Shown here: positions 1 to 12,611 of the stretch, piece after piece
Position numbering within the stretch: the first letter of the stretch is position 1
How the letters are laid out: each line of letters starts with the position of its first letter
Origin: Fratercula arctica
Taxonomy: Eukaryota; Chordata; Aves; Charadriiformes; Alcidae
Length of the DNA stretch: 64,000 nucleotides
Assembly (NCBI GenBank): GCA_947846985.1
Contig: CANTUZ010000021.1
Span: 1,728,711 to 1,792,710, forward strand
Direction of reading: 5' to 3'
Program-made: the position numbers and the translations under genes
Notes under the pieces: generated by a model
What the model was told of the DNA's origin: nothing
Database searches by the model: none
Seen by the model: the letters and a program-made list of their open reading frames with translations, nothing else

Positions 1-94
1 GGACGCGTCCCCCCCCCAAGGGGGACGTGGGGTCGGGAGTAGCGGGGACCCGCTGTGCTGTCCCCAGGGTGACCCACGGCCGGTGGGGACCGGG

Positions 95-860
95 TGTGAC
101 ACGGCCAGGGGGTGCGCAGTGACACTGGGCGACAGCCCATGGGATGTGCGGGGGGGTGGCACTGGGGGGTATCCTGCACAGTGACGGTGTGTGACACCCC
201 AGGCCATGGGGTGACGGTGACGCTGGGTGACATCCTGTGGGCCATGCAGTGACAGCGACACTGGGTGATACACTGCAGGACGGCAGTGACGGTGACATTG
301 GGTGACACCCCGTGGGCCATGCAGTGACATAGCACTATGTGACATCCCATGCACCAGGCACTGACAGTGACTCTGTGTGACAACCCACGGGAGCTGCAGT
401 GACACTGCGTGGCAACCGTCGGCCCCACGGTGACAGTGACACCCTGTGCACTGCACAGTGACAGTGACACCATGTGACACCCCAGGGAGCCACAGCGATG
501 CTGTGCCACAGCGCAGGGCTGTGCAGCAGCAGCGTGTGACACAAGTGGGACTGGGCAGCCGCCGTGACACTGTGCGATGCCCCGGGGGCCGTGCAGTGAC
601 AGTGACACCGTGCCACACCCCAGGGACCATGCAGGGATGGTGACACTGTGACACAGGGCCATGCAGTGACAGTGACACTGTGCCACACCCCAGGGACCAT
701 GCAGGGACGGTGACACCGTGACACTGGGGTCCGTGCAGTGATGGTGACACTGTGCCAACACCCCAGGGATCCACACAGGGACAGTGACACCTGTGACACT
801 GGGGGCCATGCAGTGACACTGGTGACACCGGTGCCATGTGGTGACACCACGCTCAGCGCC
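95..860. repeat. minisatellite, roughly 70-80 bp unit rich in GTGACAC
   Basis: Degenerate tandem copies alternate a 'CAGTGACAGTGACAC' phrase with 'CACACCCCAGGGACCATG'. The phrase recurs most clearly between about 590 and 800. It generates spurious open frames on both strands. Confidence 0.8.
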
Positions 861-1027
861 CCCCTGCCTCTCCCCCAGGGGGGTCTGTCCCTCCTGGGTA
901 CTGGGGTCCCCACCCAGCCCACCCTCGGGGACAGCCCCCACTGGGGAATGTCACCCTGTCCCTACACCCCCGTGGGGGGGGACCTGCCAGCTCCAGGATG
1001 TTTGCACCCCCCCACCTGCCCGGTGGC

Positions 1028-1552
1028 TGCTGGGGAGGGGGTGCACCAAGGGAAGCGGGGCACCAGGGTGGGGGTGCTCCGGGGAGGGGGTGCACTGAGG
1101 AGGGGGTGCTCCGGGTACAGGGTACACCAGGGTGGGGGTGCTCCGGGGAGGGGGTGCTCCAGGGAGGGGGTGCAGTGGGAAGGGGGTGCTCCAGGGAAGG
1201 GGTGCTCCGGGGAGGGGGTGCTTTGGGAATGGGGTGCACCAGTGAGGGAGTTCACTGGGATGGGGTGCACCCGGGAGAGGGTGCTCCAAGGAGGGGGGCT
1301 CTGGGGAGGGGGTGCAGCAGGAGGGGGTGCAGCGGGAGGGGATGCAGTGGGACGGGGTGCAGTGGGGGGGTGCAGCAGGAGGGGGTGCGGGGGGGTGCAG
1401 TGGGAGGGGGTGCAGTGGGGGGGTGCAATGGGGGGGTGCAGCAGGAGAGAGTGCAGTGGGACAGGGTGCAGTGGGGGGGTGCAGCGGGAGGGGGTGCAGT
1501 GGGGGGGTGCAGCGGGAGGGGGTGCAGTGGGGGGGTGCAGTGGGGGGGGTGG
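1028..1552. repeat. G-rich minisatellite, units of about 17-18 bp (GGGGGTGCTCC / GGGGGTGCAGTGG)
   Basis: Dozens of GGGGGTGC cores run head to tail. The left half uses a '..GTGCTCCGGGGAG' variant and the right half '..GTGCAGTGGGAG'. The plus strand has runs of four or more G every 10-20 bases, a strong G-quadruplex-type layout. Confidence 0.85.
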
Positions 1553-2167
1553 CTGCCCATCCCGAGCCCCCCCCAGCCGCAGCGCCATTGATACCGCCGG
1601 CAATTTGCAGAGTTAAATATTTGGCTTGTGCGCGGTGCAGCTCCTGCTCCGGCAGCTCAAACAGCCCCCCCCCGGTGCCAGGAGACGGAGGGGCTGCGGC
1701 TGCTCCAGACGCTGCCCGGTCGATGGTGGGAGGTGCAGCGAGCTGGGGCGGCCTCAGCACCTGGGGGGACATGTGGGTGCCAGGGGACATGGCATAGCAC
1801 CCTCAGGCCTCTGCCGGCACCCACCTGGAGGCAGTGTGGGGGGCAGCATCCATGTCATGAGTGCAGGGGTCTTAGCCAGGGTGTCGTCCCCCGCCCCCAG
1901 CTGGACACGCGCTGCCCTTCAGGCCCCCTCCATGGCCATCGATTGAGCTGTCGATGCCACCCAGCAGCTTGTGGAGCGGAGCCATCTGTCACCGACAGGG
2001 ACGGCTGTGGGCTGAGCCATGCAGCCACCACCATGGACCCAGGGTGTCCTGCCAGCTTGTCCCCAAGGGAGTTTGGCTGGGGGGGTGGCCAGGAGCAGGA
2101 CCTGGGCAGGTCTGCGGGTGCTGGGGTGATGCTGGGGCAGCTGCTGTGGCTGGGCACCACACAGCAC

Positions 2168-2395
2168 CCACGGGAGGGACATCGGAACCCAGAGGAGGGA
2201 CATCGGAACCCAGGGGAGGGACATCGGAACCCAGGGGAGGGACATCAAAACCATGGGAAGGACATCAGCACCCAGGGGATGGACATTAAAACCCACGTGA
2301 GGGACATCAGCACCCACAGAAGGGTCATCAGAACCCACAGGAGGGACATTAAAACCCAGGGGAGGGACATCAGCACCCACAGGAGGGACACAATG
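2168..2395. repeat. 20-bp minisatellite (GGGACATCGGAACCCAGGAG type)
   Basis: About eleven tandem copies of a 20-base unit with the core GGGACATC..AACCCA. The first four copies are nearly identical and the later ones are diverged, a usual pattern for a slippage-expanded array. Confidence 0.85.
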
Positions 2396-2579
2396 GCCAA
2401 GCACCCGGCTCAGCAGCCCTTTCCGAGCGGACACCAAAGCCTAGGCACCCAGCCCATCCAAGGGGCTCGACCCCCAGCTCAGCCCGGGTCCCCAGGCACC
2501 CCCAACCCAGGCACCCGCCGTCCCCGTGGGGAGCCCCGTGCCTCGCTGTCCCCCTGAAACCCCTCGCTCCCTCGGCCCC

Positions 2580-2830
2580 GCTAAACTCGTTAGCGGCTGG
2601 CGAACGTCAGCAGGGCAGCAGCGAAGCGCCAAATGCAATTATGGCGCCTGTCTCACTTTCTCCTTCCCCCCCCCGGCCTCCTCCCAGCCCCGGTTATGGC
2701 GGAGGCGGCCAGCCCGGGGGGGGGAAAGGCAATCAGAGCTTATCTCTGAGCCTGGCCCTGATTTATGGCTGGCTGTGAGGGACTCCCGGCATCACCACCG
2801 CAATTAAAGGAGCATTAAAAAAAAGCAGGG
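2580..2830. promoter_or_regulatory. unique AT-containing segment, candidate conserved non-coding element
   Basis: Between repeat arrays lies a non-repetitive stretch with homeobox-type motifs (GCAATTA near 2635, TTTATGG near 2762, CAATTAAA near 2802), a GATA-type TTATCT near 2740, and AT content unlike its surroundings. It has no reading frame of note. The regulatory reading is inference from composition and motifs. Confidence 0.25.
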
Positions 2831-3635
2831 GAGGAGAGCGGAGAAGGGTTAGTGCTTGTATGCGGCTCCCTCCCAGCTCTGCCTAGAAATTGGGGTACTC
2901 AGGGTGGGCACCCCAGCTTGGGGACACTCTCCTCTGGCTGTCACTGCCCAGGGACCACCGTGTGTCCCCAGCGAGCGAGACACGGCACCCCTGGGTGCAG
3001 GGCTGGGCTAGAGGAGGGTGGAGGGGGTGGGAAGGGTGCCTGGCCCCAAAAAGGGGTGGGAAGGGCTGTGACACCCCGGGAAAGGTCCCTGTGCCCAGAG
3101 GCTGGCATTGGGGACAGCGAGGACACTGCCTCGCTCTGCTGGGCCAAGGGTGGGAAGGTGGGTCAGAGTCCAAGCATCCCTGAGGACAATCGTGGTGGGC
3201 AGGGGCTGCCAACACCCACCCTTGCCAAAACGCCGGGACAGGGGGGTGGCAGCAGGATGGGGAGGGTGGCAGCAGGATGGGGCTACCCCAGGGGGAAAGC
3301 GCTGACCACAGAAAAGCCCACTGAGTCCCAGAATCGCATCCCGGGAAGCCAGACCCGCACCGTGGGGTGTCCAGAGCCAACACAAAGCCACACTCCCCCC
3401 TCCAGGAAGCTCACGGGGTGGGGAAGATAACGCTCCGAGAAGCTCCCTGGGACCGCCACGGGGATGTGTACCGGGGAAAAAAAAGCACGAGCTCGTCAGC
3501 TCCGCTTGCGTGCAGTGAACTTTACAGAGCGCAGCCGTGGCCCGGCATAGGAAGGAGCTGGGAGCGGGCCAGGGAAGCGCAGCGCTGGCAGCCCACAGGT
3601 TGCGGAGCCGCGGGGAGCCGGCTGCTGTTTAGCAC

Positions 3636-3641
3636 TTTATT
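3636..3641 (-). terminator. DCAKD: candidate DCAKD poly(A) signal AATAAA
   Basis: The minus strand reads AATAAAGTGCT here, about 780 bases past the DCAKD stop codon. That would give a 3' UTR of about 0.8 kb covering 3620-4420. It is the best canonical signal I found downstream, but no transcript evidence is available. Confidence 0.45.
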
Positions 3642-4420
3642 AAAACGAACGTGAAGAGCCAGCACCCGCCTTCGCCCAGACTCGTGCTCTCCCGTGGGGA
3701 AACCGCCGCCGAAGGGAAAAAACCTCAAACAGCAGTAAATGAGTTTGAACGAGGCGGGTCCTAGGGCTCAGCCCGCTCCGGGGAGGGATCAGACCCTCAG
3801 ATCCAAAGTCCAGGGTGACCCACAAGTGATGATTGCGGGAACAGAGGGCAGGAGGGTGGGCGAGCAGCCAGCTGAGTGCCTAACCCATGTGAAATGAGGC
3901 GCTGTCTGTCCCCCCCAGGCAGATTTAACATGTTTCCATTAAATCAGTGTGAAAGAAGGGGAAATCCCATGTCCAAATTCCAATTAGCCAGGGCTGTGAG
4001 CTAGGAGGGGACCAACATGGGGACATCTGGTAGCAGAAACAGCACCCGAGAGGCCACCTGCTCCCCTGGTGAAGAGATTGTCCTGGAAGACGTTAAAGTG
4101 CCTAAATTCACTGAAATCCCACTGTACAGACCCACAGGGGGACAACGAGGGCCTCGTCCCTTCCACGGGGCTGCAGCCACACAAGGAGAGGGGTCCCATC
4201 CCACAGGCACAGCTGCAGGTAAGAACCTGAGCCGGAGGAAAGGAGACGGGAGCCGGAGCCGGGAAAAATACCCCTACATTCACCTTGGGAAGTCTGCAAG
4301 GAGACGCCTCATCCCACTGTCTGCATTCAGCTGGCAAAGCTCATTAAAAGAAGTGGCCTTTCACTGCCCTTTTCAAATCTGGAAATTCGGGCCTTTTCCA
4401 TGACAAAAAGAAAAGGTGAA

Positions 4421-4706
4421 TTAAGAGATGAAATGCCGGAGGAGGAAGTACACCAGCCCTCCAAGCCCAGCTACAACCGTACCCGCCGCTAGCCGTGCCC
4501 AGAGAAAATCCAGGGAATCCTCCAGGCGGGCGTGCAGCCTCAGGACCTGCCGGCGTGTGCTCTCCCGGTCCCCGGAGTTGTCAATGACGTGACTCGCTAA
4601 TTTGCGCTTCTCGTCCAGCGGTAGCTGGGAGGCGATGCGAGCTTCTGCCTCCGCCTGGGCCAGCCCGTTCCTCTTCATCAGCCGAGAGAGCTGCGTCGGT
4701 GGGTCG
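4421..4706 (-). CDS. DCAKD: DCAKD last coding exon
   Basis: Residues 135-229 and the TAA stop at 4421-4423. Begins by completing a Cys codon, then [13 protein letters not shown] (human DRDTQLARLMRRN). Ends with the hydrophobic tail. Acceptor CCGACAG. Confidence 0.96.
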
Positions 4707-7700
4707 CTGTCGGGACAGGAGGGTGGCACTGAGATGGGGGGTTTTCCCTGCCTTCCTCGGCACGAGGGGGAAAAGCCGGAGTAAAGAGTAGGGGAGAGAT
4801 GCTCCCCGCTTCATCTCGGATCCGGCGCAGCCACCCTGCGCTCGGATCAGTGGAGCCAGCACCCGCAGTGCTGCCCAGGCTGACCCTGCTGGGTGTTTTT
4901 GGCATTCACACGGCCCGTAATGCCGGGGTAATGCCCCAAACCCTGCCCCAGGCAACGGAGCAGAGGTTGTGGAAGGCCCAAAGACAGCGATTTCCCTTGT
5001 ACGATGGTGCCAGGTTTTGGGGAAACCTCAGGAAGAAGCCCCTCGCACACTAGGATAAAGGAAGGTGTCGCTTCTCACGCCGACAGAAGAGGCGGCGTTA
5101 TCGAGAGGCTTCACACCAGGGCCGCAGCTCAATCCTCACCGGAGCAGGAGGGACGTGACAGTCCCCTCCAGCCCCTAAGAGAAGTGGCAGCATCCCAGTC
5201 CTCACGGTTCACATGGCACTTACCAATAAACCAAGACCGTGTATTTCATAAACTTGGTCAATCTGTTGTTCTCGAAGAGCAGAGGGATGTCGAGGATCAC
5301 GTAGCGGTAGCCTGCAGAAATGACAACACCCCCCCCCCAAAAAAAAAAAAAAGGGAACAGCGTTACTCAGATTCCCAAATCTCTCGTGCTACACACGCAC
5401 CGCGGCCACGGCTGCTCCGGCAAAGCAAGCAGGAGAGCTCTACAGCTCCACCATTACAGCCGAGAGCGGAGCGGAGCCTGCTTGCCCTCCTCCCTCGCGA
5501 AGGGAGGAAAGGGTTTCATTCCAAGTTTCCAGAGGGAAAAAAAAAAAAAACCAACAAAAAACCCCCACAAAAAAACAAACCCTAACCTGGATGATCTCAG
5601 ACCAAAAGGTGAAGCTGCAGAAATATAATGAGGAGCTGAAACAAGAAGCTCAAGTGAAAGCGCCTGTGCCTGGCTGGCGAAAGCGGCAGTCACGCCGCCG
5701 TTGCCGGCCTCTCCAGGGGAGCGGTGCCCACAGCAGAATTTCCTCTCCTCTCTAGCACGTGTCCAGGACTCCACCAGGCTGCAAGTCATTTGAGCCGATG
5801 TTTCCCAGCTCAGTTCTCTTCCCTTTTTGGAACGCTTTGGCTAAACGGTTCCATTTTTCCATGGGGAGCAAGGAAATCCTTGCAGACCTCTCACAGCTGT
5901 GACACTGAAACACTGGGGGGGCCTCCAGCCGCGGCCCCAGGGCCTGAAACCTCACCAAAACTGGCTGAGATTGGTTCAAAACTGCTGTCACCAGGCGGAG
6001 CAGAGCTGGTGGCTGCCAGCCACCGTCCTCCCGGACCCTGTAGCCCACCCCAGGCTCTCTGCGTGCCTCTGCCCTTCGCAAGTGCCAACCCCGCTGGCAG
6101 CATCTGGGGACGCTGGGGTACAGGCAAGGGTAAGGGAAAGCTGCAAGTCAGGCCCTCGCTCCCCTGTGTGTCCCCCAGCCGTGGGGACACCTCCAGTTTT
6201 GCTGGTGTCCCCTCTTTATAACCCAAACCCCTTAACCGAGCTGGCAGCGGCAATAAAAGCCTTGACAAAGACATAATCATCCAACAAGCCACCATTTTAC
6301 CAGCATCTCCACCCAGAGAGACTTCTCGCTGCCCTACAGTTTGATCGATAAGAGCTTTCCTTACACAGCGATCCTTAGAGACGACATCCAGCTATCCCAA
6401 ATCATTAAAACCTGACTAATGAGGACAAAGCAGCCTGCTGAAGACACACAGCGCTCTCGCCGAGGGGCAGGACAGCATCCGCCTCCCGAGCCTGCAGCCC
6501 CGGGTTCAAGACTCCATCTCTGGCTCCCGGCTTTCCTGCCTGTTGCTTCCTTCCCGCTCTCTCCTCCTCCTCCTCCTCCTCGCCCCGCAGCAGAGCATGG
6601 CCCCCGTGGTGCCCCGGCACAGGCCTATCGAGCTGTCACAGGGCTCAGCTTTGATAAGCTCCGCAAAACCAGACTGACTCTATTAAGACATCCTTCTGTC
6701 TACATGGAGACCTCCAAAACAGCTGGTGATCTTATCTGGCATTTGATGAGACCAAGTTTGACAGCTGTATTTGTTACATTTATCAGGGGAAAAAGCGGGA
6801 CTTTGGAAACCACAGCTGTCAGCCCATTTCTCACCTTATCGAGACTAAAAGGGCTCCGCAGCTTTCATTGAAAGCCCGGGGAGGTTGGGGGCAGGGAAGA
6901 ATCTTTGGCCATTTCGGAAGGTATGACATTATCCAGCAAGTAATCTCAGAAGAGGCCTCACAATGCTTTTCTCAGGCCCTACAGATGTACTTTAAAGCAC
7001 AGAAGAAGGCGGTGGTGAAGGGCAGCAGTGAAAGGCAGGAATGAATCCTCCAAACGCCGACGCGAAAGGCCACTGGTGGCAGAGCACAAAGGCTGTCACT
7101 CAACATCGGTTCCCCTTCTCCTTCCCTGTCCCTCTCCCCACTTTAAAACCAACGGCAGAGCAAGAAGGGACAACTCCAGCCTGGGCAGGAGTCCCGGTGT
7201 GCTGGGACACGGCCTCTTACCTAGCACAAAGTACTTCAAGATCTGCTTCAGCATCTCCTTCTGGATCTCCGGGTGGGTGATGGAGTTCAGCAGCTGCCGT
7301 TTCTCCGGGTGGGAGAAGATAATGTTTCCTAGAGCCTCGCGATTTATCTCGCCGTTCTCCAAGAGGATCTCGGTGCCAAAGTAACGCACTATCTGCTGAT
7401 AGGCCTTCAAGTGGGGCTGCACCACTGATAACATTAAACAGCCGGAGGTTAGAGCCAGTTCTACAGCACAGTCGGTGTTTGCATCAGCGATCGGCCTCAA
7501 ATGAGTTTTGTTCATTAAATAACCGAGCTTATTCTCCTCGGCGGGCAGCACATCTGCCTGCCAGCACACGCTGAAGCGAGCGTGGCGCGGCTCAGCGCTG
7601 CAAACCGGCAGACACCTGGCATCGGCGCCGCAGGAAAAGTGTCTGCAAAAAAAACCACCCCCCTTTTCTCAGCCCAAGGTCCCTTTGAGGGCTGACACCC

Positions 7701-9498
7701 GAGTGATCGAAGCATCCTGCAAACATTAATTCAGCGCCACAACCCTTCCTCCTGCGTGCTGCTGCTGGGCGTTAGAAGTCAGCAGGGCGAGCACTTGCTG
7801 ATGGCTACCAGCCAAGGCACCGGCTTGGCCCGGGGGGGGGGCTGAGCCGATTCCCACTGCCTGTGGGGCGAGGAGTCGAGCAGGGAGATCCTAAAGGGAC
7901 CAGAACCAGCGTCAGGTTTATTTTAGTGGAAAACTTCAGCGCTAGGTGAACACAGCCTGGCTGCTACAAGTTGGCTCTGGTCGCTACTAAGGATTTTTTT
8001 TCCTGTCTTTCGCTTCAGACACCAAATTCTTCACGAGAATGAACGCAGAAACCTTCCGAGAGATCAGTTCCTGATAGGTATTTGCAAGGACTCTGACGTT
8101 ACATGAGCATATAATTTGAAAGCCACCAAAAAAATCACCAGCAAAAAGGACGCAGTAATAAAACCGTAATTAAGATCAAGCTGAGGCTAACCACAGAGAA
8201 TGACAGACCATCTATAATTTTCTCTCCAAAATCCAGGAACGTTGCCCCAGGTTGTAACCTCAGGCCAACCTAATAAAAGTCTTGAAGACCAATTTCTTTC
8301 TCCCGTGGAATTTCACATGGAGGCAGTTTCAGGATGGCTGGAATCCATACAGTAAATAAACACATATAAAAAAGGAATTGGAGAGAAATGAAGTGATTGG
8401 TAGAAACCCGACACTGAGCATCAGTAGTGTTTTCCTATCGTCTCTGAGAGCTTTTAGCACCTCCAGCAAATTTTCCCCACCTCGAGGGGAATTACAGTGC
8501 AATAAAATGTTAAGAGCATCACAGCTTTGACTGGCTACAGGTTAAGTTCTTCACCAAATAGAAACGGCACAGGCACTTCAAAATGACACCGCCTGCACCA
8601 CTGCTCAGCTGCAGACCCGAAACCTTCCGCATACACAATCAGCAGCCCTTCCCGGAGCGAGCGCTGCTCTCCTCCTGATCCCGGCGGTACGGAGGGATTA
8701 ACATCTCGCCCCGCATCGCGCAGGTAATCGGGGAGAGCAGGGTCTGCTCCAGTCCTGCTGAGGCGACAGATCTGTAATGCTGGGTCTTTTCTGTAGCCAG
8801 GACAGTGCATTTCCAGAGCGGTGAGAGGTAGGTGTGCTGTGCAGAAGCACAGATCGAATTCTCTCCAATCTGGGATATTTGGAGCCACTTTTTTTTTTTT
8901 TTTTTTGAGTGCCTTAAGGCACAAGTAATTTTGTGGACCAATCTCTCAGTATTTACAACCAAGCAACGTCCAGCACAGAGGGAAATACTCTTTCCCACCC
9001 AACACGTTACAGGATGGGTGTCCTGGGGCTGAGAGGGGACGTCAGATCAGCCGAAGGAACCCGCTTTACAGACAAGGGCGTTTATTTTGCTACAAGTTGG
9101 CTTTCCAAGCCAGGAAGTATTGCACTCCAGGAGAGGGAAACTCAGGGCAAGATCTCCCCGTGGTGTTTGTTATTAGGACAAGATATAATTTTTTTTTCTT
9201 TATTAAAAATATATCCTAGTTCCAATCCCCCTGAGACACCTGCTCCACGCAGCCTCATCGACATGGGAGGGAAACACTTATCTAACGTACTCAGAGCACC
9301 CTCTGCCGTCTGCGCTTCCCCGCATCAATCCCAGTTGTCAGGGGAACCTCAGCGAGAAAGATCAACTATGCAAAACTCACCCTCCCTGGCAATAACATCA
9401 GCATCAATCACAGCACAGCCCAGTTCCCGGAGTACGGCCACCACCGTGCTCTTCCCCGATGCGATTCCACCCGAGAGTCCGACCAGGAACATTGTGCT
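4421..9498 (-). CDS. DCAKD: dephospho-CoA kinase domain-containing protein (DCAKD), 4 coding exons
   Basis: Coding exons on the minus strand: 9381-9492, 7221-7424, 5224-5311 and 4421-4706; 690 nt, 229 aa (human about 231). A CoaE-family P-loop kinase, expected to phosphorylate dephospho-CoA at the 3' ribose hydroxyl using ATP. In animals COASY does the main reaction, so DCAKD's exact role is unsettled. The Walker A motif GGIASGKS is at residues 8-15. A DIPLLFE segment in exon 3 and the arginine-rich RLMKRNGL lid region in exon 4 are typical of the family. A hydrophobic C-terminal segment (about 207-226) looks like a membrane anchor, as in human. The start is the ATG at 9492, six bases after a splice acceptor, so at least one upstream non-coding exon exists, probably in the CpG island near 12.8 kb. 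All phases join cleanly. Gene identity is certain; enzymatic activity is inferred from the family. Confidence 0.97.
5224..5311 (-). CDS. DCAKD: DCAKD third coding exon
   Basis: Residues 106-134, beginning [14 protein letters not shown]. Acceptor TCTGCAG, donor GTAAGTG. Too short to stand out as an open frame. Confidence 0.96.
6653..6840. promoter_or_regulatory. candidate enhancer, GATA and E-box cluster in DCAKD intron 2
   Basis: Four GATA-type sites (GATAAG 6653-6658, CTTATCT 6731-6737, TTATCA 6780-6785, TTATC 6836-6840) and three identical CAGCTG E-boxes (6720, 6762, 6813) fall within 190 bp of unique, non-coding intron sequence. E-box and GATA sites alternate. Function is inferred from motif density only. 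Confidence 0.35.
7221..7424 (-). CDS. DCAKD: DCAKD second coding exon
   Basis: Residues 38-105, including [14 protein letters not shown] and the THPEI segment conserved in CoaE proteins. Acceptor TATCAG, donor GTAAGA. Confidence 0.96.
9381..9498 (-). CDS. DCAKD: DCAKD first coding exon
   Basis: Six 5' UTR bases, then residues 1-37 plus one base of codon 38. Acceptor TTTCAG lies just above 9498 and donor GTGAGT below 9381. Carries the nucleotide-binding P-loop. Confidence 0.95.
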
Positions 9499-12400
9499 CT
9501 GAAATGGAAAGAAAAGAGTTTGAGAACAGGCCAACACGGGGCCGTTTTGTTCACGCTGTGTCCATCAACTATTTATCCCAAACAGGCAACTTCATTCAAA
9601 GCTCATTTTCATACGATCTCAGGGCATTACCAAGACATTAGCATGATTCTGACACCGCTCTGAGCGGGGTACCCCTGTTTTACAGGCTGAAGAACAGCGT
9701 TGAGTTAAAAGAGGCTTCCCTGGACCCTGCTAACTCTGGACATGCAACTCTGGCTACCTGCAGCTCCACGCAATTTGCTCCCCTTTAACACGTGCACCCA
9801 TCAAGCCACAGTCTCACCTACAGCACCCTAAATCAGAGGAAATTTCTGGCAGGATTGTCAAGGGTGACCCACGATCAGTGACAAAGGGGAAAAATTCAGA
9901 CAACATCCCAGCCTGGACCGAGAAACACACGGATTGAGAGGGAGAGCCCTGCTTGATCTCTACAGCCAGGGTGTAGGAGGAGATAAGCTACCTCTGACAT
10001 AATCGGGACACAAAGCACAGAAGGCAGTAAGTAAACGACATCCCCATGCCACCTGAAAGCCAGCACCAGCAGCAGCAGCCCAACGGACACAAGAATCGTG
10101 GCTCTGAGCAGCAAACTTGTGTCTGTTAGCTTGCGACCACGGCACTAAACACAGGATCTGCACTTGCCGATGGCCCTGAGGCTGGGAGGGAGCCGGTAAT
10201 CCCCCAGCCAGGCTTCTCTCACAGTTTCTGCATCGAGATCTCTCCCCACTCAACCCAAACCCTCCAACTCTCTAAGTCCTGCTTCCAACCATCCACCAAA
10301 AGGCTCAGTGACGCAGAGGCAGCTCCAAACAGGAGCAGGGACTCCCTCGAGCAAGGTGGTACCTGTATCCCCGAAAAGGCAACAGCCATGGCAGGCTGGG
10401 AAAGGATGAGTCCTGCAGGACCTGCGGCAGCCGTGGCAGTGCGGGGAACAGATCCCAGTGTCCCCTCTCCAGCCCCCACAGAGAAACCCCTGCCCCAGCC
10501 AAGGGCATCCAGGGTTTTGTGCAGACAAGTCCTGCAAACGCCCAAGGACAGAGCCTCCAACTTCACTGTCACCTTGTCCAGGGTGACACCGCCCTCACAA
10601 ACGAGGAGCCTGAAGCTCCCAAGCCCCAACTTGCGACTGTTGCCTCTTGCATCTGAGAAGGAACTGGCTCCGTCATCTTTGGCCAGGAGTCACAGGCTGC
10701 TGGTAGTCACCCTTCAGCTTCTTCTTCCACAGAGGAAGGAGGCCCAGCTCCCCCTGCATCACCTGGTGAGCCACGTACCCCAAAACCCAATCATCTCGGT
10801 AACCATCACTCTGCTCTGCCTAACCTGGTGCTGGTGTCACACCTTCCAGTCACCGTGGCCACCAGCCCCCAAAAAACCTCTGCACATACAGGAACCGGGT
10901 ACCTGCTGCCCACACTGTCCCCCACAAACAGGGACTGCGCCACTTTGCACCCAAAGGCAGCAGTCAGGAACACAGGCCTGCACGACGGCTGAAGATGGGC
11001 GAAAACACAGCACTGCTTCCTTTCACTAGAAAAGGGAATTTGTGTCATAACTCAGTCCTGCAAACGGAACCAAGACCCACGGTCTGGGGGTGAGGTGTGG
11101 GGGGGGATAAGTCCTTTGGCAGCTGGGGGCAATTCAGCAGTGGGAGGAACCAGGAGTTAAGAGTAAAAGCCAGCAACGTCACAAAGCGACTTCACTTCGT
11201 GGCTGCCGAGAGCCGAGGTCAGCCCGAAGCAGCACCACGTGCTCCTTTTCCCTTCCAAGACGCCAGGCGAACAGATGGGGTTAACGCCAGCAGCAACAAG
11301 GGGGAACTCAAAGGGAATCAGAAAGAGCACTCACAATAAACATCAGTTGCTTTGCGGGAGGCTGACGTAAACCCCAAGCTTTGTTGCCAAGCGAGTACCC
11401 GGTGCCCATGGGAGCACTACGGTGGGCTTGGTGCGACAGAGGGGCTGTTTATTTATTGCAGCAGGTTAAAATCCAGCCCTCCCTGGCAGGATTTCATACG
11501 ACTTCCGCGACTTGCTACAAGGGCTAACGCTGCATGAGGAGAATCGGGCCTTTGGTGCGCTGCCTTGCAGGGGTGGAGGCTCCACTCATGTTTTTTTCTT
11601 TAAAAATACATAAAAATCTCTCCTGGCCACGTAGAGTAAATACAGGGTTTTAACTGCAGTAACACTGACGCTCTGGCCTCCAGCCTCAGCTGGGACTTGG
11701 TCCCAAAACCCCTGCTATTTCTGTCCCTGCGTTACATTGCTCCGCAGGCAGGCGGCTGCTGTGAGAATTACCGCAGGGGTAAAAGAGCACTTGGAAGGGT
11801 TAGTCTAGAAACCCTGGCCAAACAGGGTTTGAAAACACTTGTGCTGTCACAGGGCCCGTACAGATATAAGATTCACGGTACGAGGTATAAATATTTAACA
11901 AGCTTGGGTTTGAACTGTACACAGGGGTAGAGAGACCAGCCCGTTCCTGCAGATGCTACAGGCAGGAGCCAGAACTAGCTTTCCCCAAAATACACCGGTT
12001 TTTTGGTGCGTTTGGCCTATGCCAATTGAGTCAAGCGTGGGGAAAGCTGAAAGGCGAGCCACAGAGGCAAGTCAGACTGGAAAACTCGGCGAGTTATTCC
12101 TGCTGTGAGGAATGGTGCCTTGGGAGATGTAACCCAGAGCCCTGAGGAAGCGGCTTTTGAAGACTGAGATGCCAAAATTTCCCCCGTGTCCTAACTCCTC
12201 TGGTTTTCGAGGAGGGCACGAGCCTCCCGCCTGAAGCCATCGGGCCAGCACGCCAAGGGGGACAGAGCTGAGACATGTCCCCCGCTGCCATCCTACACCC
12301 GGCCCTCCTCCCGCTCCCATCATTGGCCCTGCCCGGGGCCTGGCGCGCTGACAGACCTGGCGCTTGGCTCGAGGGGGCTGCAATTAAAAGTAAAAATTAT

Positions 12401-12611
12401 GTCATAAAATACCACCCCCCGGCCCTTTCAGTCGGTACCGAGTCAACCCCTGTGCACCGGCACCTTTGGCCGGGCAGGGCCCTGACAGCAAAATGGCTCA
12501 TCCCCGGTGGAACCGAACCGGGCCCGGCCTCCCCAAGGCCCGGGGCCTGGCACACGGTGTTGGGGGCTGGAGTAGAGGGTGTCAGGCCGGGCCAGGCCGC
12601 CCCGGGGGAGG

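Larger units (their letters stand above)
1..3635. other. intergenic region left of DCAKD
   Basis: No coding exon is recognisable on either strand. The region holds a long-unit minisatellite, a G-rich array and a 20-bp array (listed separately), with unique sequence around 1560-2160 and 2400-3635. Open frames here lie in GC-rich or repetitive DNA and resemble no known protein. In human the next gene on this side is C1QL1, so this may be part of the C1QL1-DCAKD spacer; that is inference from synteny only. Confidence 0.6.

Noticed and set aside
8889..8906. Poly-T tract as a retroposon tail
   Set aside because: No target-site duplication or retroposon body is recognisable beside it; treated as a simple homopolymer.
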